Shown in pieces: positions 59,913-64,000 of a stretch of DNA of 64,000 nt. Below the pieces are notes generated by a model that did not search any database, was not told the origin of the DNA, and worked only from the letters and a program-made list of their open reading frames with translations. The first letter of the stretch is position 1, and every line of letters starts with the position of its first letter. The translations under genes and the position numbers were made by a program. Origin of the DNA: Symbiodinium natans (lineage: Eukaryota > Sar > Dinophyceae > Suessiales > Symbiodiniaceae); contig CAJNDS010002174.1 of assembly GCA_905221605.1 (NCBI GenBank), positions 312,408 to 376,407 of the forward strand. The letters are read 5' to 3'.

Positions 59913-60041
59913 ATGATGGCGGCACAGTTCGAGAAGCTCAATCAAAAGGGGTTCTCCGAAGAGGACTCCTTTCGACTTCTCGACGAGACCTGGGCTCTTC
60001 TGGAGCCGGAAGGAATTCTCAAGCCTGGGAAACGCTGTTGA
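59913..60041 (+). CDS. strong terminal exon candidate
   Basis: TTCTTCCCCAG acceptor one base before, then MMAAQFEKLNQKGFSEEDSF and RLLDETWALLEPEGILKPGK and RC, TGA. Balanced charged and hydrophobic residues and good codon bias. The frame is open upstream as a Pro/Ala-rich stretch to 59784. The +1 frame is also open from about 59917 to 60312 and includes GNAVDENALSSFTEVYSI. Confidence 0.55.
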   Translation: MMAAQFEKLNQKGFSEEDSFRLLDETWALLEPEGILKPGKRC

Positions 60042-60498
60042 CGAGAACGCTCTGTCCAGCTTCACAGAGGTTTACTCAATACTACCAACCAGTACGAGTG
60101 TAAACGTGCGAGCGTTGGCATTTTTCGGAAGCATTGCTCGTTGTCTTTTTGGTTCTCTTGAAGAGCCTGGCCCCTGTCTATCCGCTGTACTACTATTTGC
60201 TTCTAAACACTCAACAAATAGAAAGACAAAATCCGTACATTTCCCTTATAAGGAAGATTATCGTTTTATTTTTTTTTGGGGGGGGTTCCTAAACCTAAAC
60301 CCTAAACCCTAAACCCTAAACCTTGATATAAAGTTGCTACAGATCTTCTCCCCGCCTGCCTAGCCTTCCCCACGTCGGGCGCAGAGCTCGGAGTTCGGGG
60401 TTGTTTTAAACACAGGGACTTGCACCGTATAGGGCATTAGGGCGACCCCCTAAACCACGAAAAACACGGAACTACGCAGCTCTTGTGGAGCAGGAGCC

Positions 60499-60558
60499 AT
60501 GGGCGAGGGCCAGAGCGCGGAGTTTCAGGCACTCGGGCAGCGTTGGACAAGCTTTTGG
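60499..60558 (+). CDS. possible first coding exon
   Basis: GGAGCCATGGGC start context, MGEGQSAEFQALGQRWTSFW, donor GTTGAGTG. ACTACGCAG at 60479 could instead make it internal. Confidence 0.55.
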
Positions 60559-60722
60559 GTTGAGTGTTTGGGATTCAGTTCCGTAGGGGCTGGGGTATAT
60601 CAGGGGTATAAACCCTAAACCCTAAACCCTAAACCCTAAACCCTTTTAAGGGCCCATACGGAGGGGCCATGTAACTACCATAAGAGTCACGCACCATTTC
60701 TCACAACAGCAGCAACCAGAAG

Positions 60723-60782
60723 CCCCCTGAGTACCCCCACCCTGACCAGAAATCCGAATTCCCCAAATGGAAGCGTAGTTAC
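60723..60782 (+). CDS. exon candidate
   Basis: ACCAGAAG acceptor, PPEYPHPDQKSEFPKWKRSY, donor GTAGTTC. A minus-strand frame is also open. Confidence 0.45.
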
Positions 60783-61019
60783 GTAGTTCTTTTCTCACGA
60801 TCAAACATTCATAGATCATGAGCACAGGGGAGCACACTGTGTTCTCCCCCCTTTCAGGGCTTAGGGCTTAGGGCTTAGGGCTTAGGGCTTAGGGCTTAGG
60901 GTTTAGGGTTTAGGGTTTAGGGTGGGAGGCTGTAGGGCTTAGTGGGGCTCGGCTAGGGGTTTGAGGTCGAGGATTGTTCTTGCTTAGGGACCCTTGCTGT
61001 CCCTCCCTACGAATGCCAG

Positions 61020-61061
61020 CAGCCTCATGAACAAAAGCCATGCTGGGCAGCGTGCTATCCG
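61020..61061 (+). CDS. short exon candidate
   Basis: AATGCCAG acceptor, SLMNKSHAGQRAI, donor GTGATC. Confidence 0.35.
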
Positions 61062-61254
61062 GTGATCCCCGTGCCCTAAGCCCTAAACCCTAAGCCCAAA
61101 ACCCTAAACCCTAAACCCTAAACCCTCAACCCTAAACCCTAAACCCTAAACCGCGTTTTTCGGTAGTGCCCGAAACCCTCAACCCTAAACCCGAAACCCT
61201 AAACCCTAAACTCTAGAAGCTCTAAGTCCTCTACGGGTTTCAGACCAGCCCCAG

Positions 61255-61331
61255 GATGCCTATGCCAGAAGTGGCCTGGCGCAAAGCCACCTGGCACGGA
61301 CAAAGGGACAGGATGTTGCTTTCGTGCTGAG
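61255..61331 (+). CDS. exon candidate, alternative frames open
   Basis: AGCCCCAG acceptor, DAYARSGLAQSHLARTKGQD then VAFVL, donor GTGGAGGG. Another frame gives TSPRMPMPEVAWRKATWHGQ to a TGA. Confidence 0.45.
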
Positions 61332-61690
61332 GTGGAGGGCGAAGCCCCTGAAGTGCCTCAACATGGTTATAGGTACAGTTATAAGTACAGGTATACTTGG
61401 TTAAGAAGTACAATGAACCTCCAAGTAGACTATAAATCCTAAACCTTCAATTTTCGCCAGTCGCAGTTTTGTTACCGAAGACAACGGCGGCTGTAGGATG
61501 GAGGCCTGAGCAGCGGGGGCTTAAGTATCAGAGTTTCGGGTTTAGGGGGGTAGATCCAAAACCCTAAACCCTAAACCCTAAACCCTAAACCCCGAAACCC
61601 GAAACCCTCAACCCTAAACCCTAAACCCTAAACCCTAAACCCAAGTGAGGGTTCAGGGTCTGGGGCGTCAGGGTGAGTCTCGCACTCAAG

Positions 61691-61754
61691 GTGTCTCCCA
61701 ATCGTCCAAGATCGACCCCGAACCACCAAACTTTCAACCCAGGCCTCAAGAGCG
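61691..61754 (+). CDS. exon candidate
   Basis: GCACTCAAG acceptor, VSPNRPRSTPNHQTFNPGLK then S, donor GTTGAGGG. Confidence 0.4.
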
Positions 61755-62006
61755 GTTGAGGGTTTAGGGTTTAGGAGTCTAGAGTCTAGGGGTTTAGGGT
61801 TTAGGGTGTAGGAGTTTAGAGTCCAGCGGTTTATGGTTTAGAAGTCTAGAGTCTAGGGGTTTAGGGTTTAGGGTTTAGGAGTTCAGAGTCTAGGGGTTTA
61901 GGGCTTTAGGGTTTAGGAGTTTGGAGCTAGGGGTTTAGCGCTTAGGGGGTGTAGGGGCCGTTTGCTGAGAGAGGCTGGATTCGGCTCTCTTGCCTGGTTA
62001 CGCCAG

Positions 62007-62060
62007 GCTACTTGGAGGAGAAGCTTGCAGAGCGGAAGCAGGCCCGTCAGTACAGTCAGG
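62007..62060 (+). CDS. strong exon candidate, coiled-coil-like
   Basis: GTTACGCCAG acceptor, YLEEKLAERKQARQYSQ, donor GTTTAGGG at the first array base. Strongly helical and charged; 13 of 17 third positions G/C. Confidence 0.6.
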
Positions 62061-62182
62061 GTTTAGGGTTTAGGGTTTAGGGGGTTTAGGGTTTAGGGTT
62101 TAGGGCTTCGGGAGCGGCTTTGTTCAGGACCTGTATTAGGCCCCCTAAACATCCTGGAAGCCCTGCGTAACCCTAAATTCAG

Positions 62183-62242
62183 TGGGGCGGGGGAGCTGAC
62201 CCTGGCACTTAGTGGCTTACTGCCGACTTGCAACACCAGAGG
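62183..62242 (+). CDS. exon candidate
   Basis: AAATTCAG acceptor, GAGELTLALSGLLPTCNTR, donor GTTTAGGG; 14 of 19 third positions G/C. Confidence 0.4.
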
Positions 62243-62305
62243 GTTTAGGGGGTTTAGGTTTGGGGTTCGGGTTCTTAAGGGAGGGGGCTTCATGGGGGGG
62301 GGGGG

Positions 62306-62400
62306 GGGTGGGTGCCTAGGGAACCTTAGCAAAGTTTAGGGAGCCTTAGGGAGTAGTGGGGAGTATCAGTGGCAACCTTGGGTTACATACCCCCTTGAGC
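62306..62400. mobile_element. element copy, GGAGCCTTAGGG family
   Basis: GTGCCTAGGGAACCTTAG through GGGAGCCTTAGGGAGTAGTGGG to TTACATACCCCC, matching 15165-15240. Confidence 0.55.
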
Positions 62401-62506
62401 CTAAACCCTAAAGCCTGCACCCTAAACCCTCAACCCTATGAACCCCCCCTCCCTTTAAAAAACCCTATAAGTTGAGGGTTTGGGGACTAGGGTCTAAAGG
62501 GTTAAG

Positions 62507-62569
62507 GCCGCTGTGCTCCGGCGCCAGACGGATTTCTGGCACTTTGGGGGAACCCTCAGGCTTACTAGG
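62507..62569 (+). CDS. exon candidate
   Basis: GGGTTAAG acceptor, AAVLRRQTDFWHFGGTLRLT then R, donor GTTAAAGGG; 14 of 20 third positions G/C. Confidence 0.5.
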
Positions 62570-62676
62570 GTTAAAGGGTTTAGGGTTTAGGGTTTCGGGT
62601 TTAGGGTTTAGGGTTTAGGGTTTAGGGTAGGGAATGGGTGCCTGCGCTCTCAAAAACTTATGTATGACCTTCTGAG

Positions 62677-62752
62677 ATGTACGAGGCTTGGTCGGACGCG
62701 CCCACATCCAGACCCTGATTCCTGTTTCAGAGTTCCCCTTCAGGGGGTCGGG
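62677..62752 (+). CDS. exon candidate
   Basis: CTTCTGAG acceptor, VRGLVGRAHIQTLIPVSEFP then FRGS, donor GTTTTTTC. Confidence 0.4.
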
Positions 62753-62816
62753 GTTTTTTCAACCCTAAACCCTAAACCCTAAACCCTAGACCCGAATCCT
62801 GGCTTTGTAGCTTCAG

Positions 62817-62873
62817 GGAAAGTTCGGCTGTGGGAGATATGTCGCAGCAAAAGCATCGATAGCCCCAATTTAG
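62817..62873 (+). CDS. terminal exon candidate
   Basis: AGCTTCAG acceptor, GKFGCGRYVAAKASIAPI; the stop TAG is the first base triplet of the next TTTAGGG. Confidence 0.35.
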   Translation, partial: GKFGCGRYVAAKASIAPI

Positions 62874-63346
62874 GGTTTAGGGCTTAGGGTTTAGGGTTTA
62901 GGGTTAAAGCAGCCCTAATGAAACCCTCACCCTAGACACCCTAAACCTTATAAACCCTAAACCCGAAAAACAAAACCGAAACCCTCTAGACCCGAAACCC
63001 TGCATCCGAGGTATGGTCCCTCACCCTTGTTTATAGGGATCCGAAGTATGGGCCCTTACTTTGTAGTGTACATCAGGGTTCTATAACAAGGGACCCAACT
63101 CATAGGCCTACACTTGGAACTCTAGACCATAAGCCCGAAATCCTAAACCCGAAGCCCTCAGCCCGAAACCCTAAACCCTAAGCTCAAACCCTAGCCCATA
63201 CATCCTCATCCCTATAAATCCTTTAAACCCTATAGACCCTACAAGCCCTGCAAGCCCTGCCTACCCCACAAGCCCTACAAGCCCTACAAACCCTACAACC
63301 CCTACAAACCCTACAATCCCTAAACCCTATCAAGCCTACAAACCCT

Positions 63347-63489
63347 ACTTGGAGGTTCATGGTACTTATGAGCCAATTATATCTGTACTTATAACACACT
63401 TACAAGCCCCATTAAGTGCCCTAATATGGTTATGAGTGCAGCTATAACTACAGCTTTCTTTCGTTAATAAGTTCCATGAACCTCCAAGT
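63347..63489. mobile_element. MITE-like element, ACTTGGAGGTTCATG family
   Basis: ACTTGGAGGTTCATGGTACTT at the left, GTTCCATGAACCTCCAAGT at the right. A half copy follows at 63541-63582. Confidence 0.8.
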
Positions 63490-63593
63490 AGACCCTAAAA
63501 CCTAAAGCCCCAGACCCTAGAACCTCCAAAACCCCTCAACCCTTTACAAGTGCAGTGAAAAGTGCCATGAACCTCCAAGAAAGAGGCTACCCT

Positions 63594-63668
63594 GAACCCT
63601 GAACCCTGAACCCTGAACCCTGAACCCTGAACCCTGAACCCTGAACCCTGAACCCTGAACCCTAAACC
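63594..63668. repeat. CCCTGAA variant array
   Basis: About ten CCCTGAA units that grade into CCCTAAA. Confidence 0.93.
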
Positions 63669-63733
63669 CTAAACCCTAAACCCTACACCCTAAACCCTAA
63701 ACCCTCAAACCGACCGATCGCCTGTGTGGCCAG

Positions 63734-63796
63734 GCGTTGACCGCTGGTGGCATGCACCCAGAGGAGCTCAAGAAGCCCAGTGCCAGGGATGATAGG
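63734..63796 (+). CDS. exon candidate
   Basis: TGTGGCCAG acceptor, ALTAGGMHPEELKKPSARDD then R, donor GTTTAGGG. 13 of 20 third positions G/C. Confidence 0.55.
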
Positions 63797-64000
63797 GTTT
63801 AGGGTTTAGGGTTTAGGGTTTGGGGTTTGGGGTTTGGGGTTTGGGGTTTGGGGTTTGGGGTTTAGGGTTTGGGGTTTAGGGTTTAGGGTTAAAAAGTTTA
63901 GGGTTAGGGTTTAGGGTTTTAAGGGTCATCATTTAGAGGGTATACCGGGTTTGGGGGTTTGTAGGGTTTTTAGGCCGGAGGGTTGTAGGGTTGAGGGGAG

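Larger units (their letters stand above)
1..64000. repeat. dispersed telomere-type repeats across the window
   Basis: CCCTAAA or TTTAGGG units and close variants occur in every few hundred bases, in both orientations, in runs from 2 to about 31 units. Islands of other sequence typically have C-rich units on the left and G-rich units on the right. Because the unit is 7 bp, every reading frame through an array meets TAA or TAG each 21 bp, so the arrays cannot be coding. The density is far above ordinary interstitial telomere sequence. Confidence 0.97.

Noticed and set aside
1-64000. CRISPR-like array of repeats and unique spacers
   Set aside because: The repeats are 7-mers in variable runs, both orientations, with spacers of very uneven length; no cas-like genes and the context is eukaryotic.
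1-64000. Head-to-tail nanochromosomes (each island capped by CCCTAAA and TTTAGGG)
   Set aside because: The polarity fits telomere-capped molecules, but islands are too short for genes, many have AG/GT edges, and arrays also lie inside mobile elements with duplications, which the intron/insertion view explains better.

Overview
This window reads as nuclear DNA of a eukaryote whose telomere-type repeat is TTTAGGG/CCCTAAA, with hundreds of units scattered over the whole 64 kb. Very short GC-rich coding blocks, dense splice signals, many small inverted-repeat elements and intron-like use of simple repeats suggest an alga or alveolate. A dinoflagellate or close relative is my best guess, but this is an inference: no marker gene, rRNA, tRNA or spliced-leader gene was found.

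The dominant architecture is an alternation of non-repetitive islands (about 40-200 bp) and telomere-like arrays. Most islands have C-rich repeats (CCCTAAA) on the left and G-rich repeats (TTTAGGG) on the right. Read on the + strand, the right edge often gives a donor inside GTTTAGGG and the left edge is followed by an acceptor (usually CAG, sometimes TTTAG). The simplest reading is a set of multi-exon genes whose introns begin with TTTAGGG units and end with CCCTAAA units, so their ends could pair in the transcript. At 30.7 kb a short CCCTAAA array is bounded by an exact 8-bp duplication, as expected for insertion of an introner-like element. Two copies of an unrelated inverted-repeat element also have exact 8-bp duplications.

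About 115 exon candidates are listed. They are short, were picked by eye for an open frame plus plausible AG/GT edges, and GC-rich islands are often open on both strands, so individual frame, strand and edge calls are uncertain. No database comparison was possible and no product is named with confidence. The best blocks are 37.67, 39.26, 46.42, 47.82-48.10, 52.12-52.47, 54.37-54.96, 59.65-60.04, 60.50 and 62.01 kb. Most calls are +; a few (3.4, 4.5, 11.3, 12.2, 19.95-20.14, 27.6, 34.5 kb) look better on -.

Other layers: (1) about ten families of 60-180 bp inverted-repeat (MITE-like) elements; (2) a palindromic satellite of about 101-bp units with CTCGAG sites at 55.17-56.35 kb that switches orientation in the middle; (3) an AT-rich degenerate repeat tract at 56.4-57.6 kb; (4) an inverted CCCCTCCAC/GGTGGAGGG minisatellite at 1.45-1.74 kb; (5) locally homogenised telomere variants; (6) G/C homopolymers and microsatellites. 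Unlisted stretches over 300 bp (for example 5.86-6.5, 8.1-8.5, 28.5-29.0, 29.9-30.6, 31.1-32.3, 48.2-49.3, 56.4-58.0 kb) hold degenerate telomere-like sequence, element fragments or low-complexity DNA in which I see no gene.
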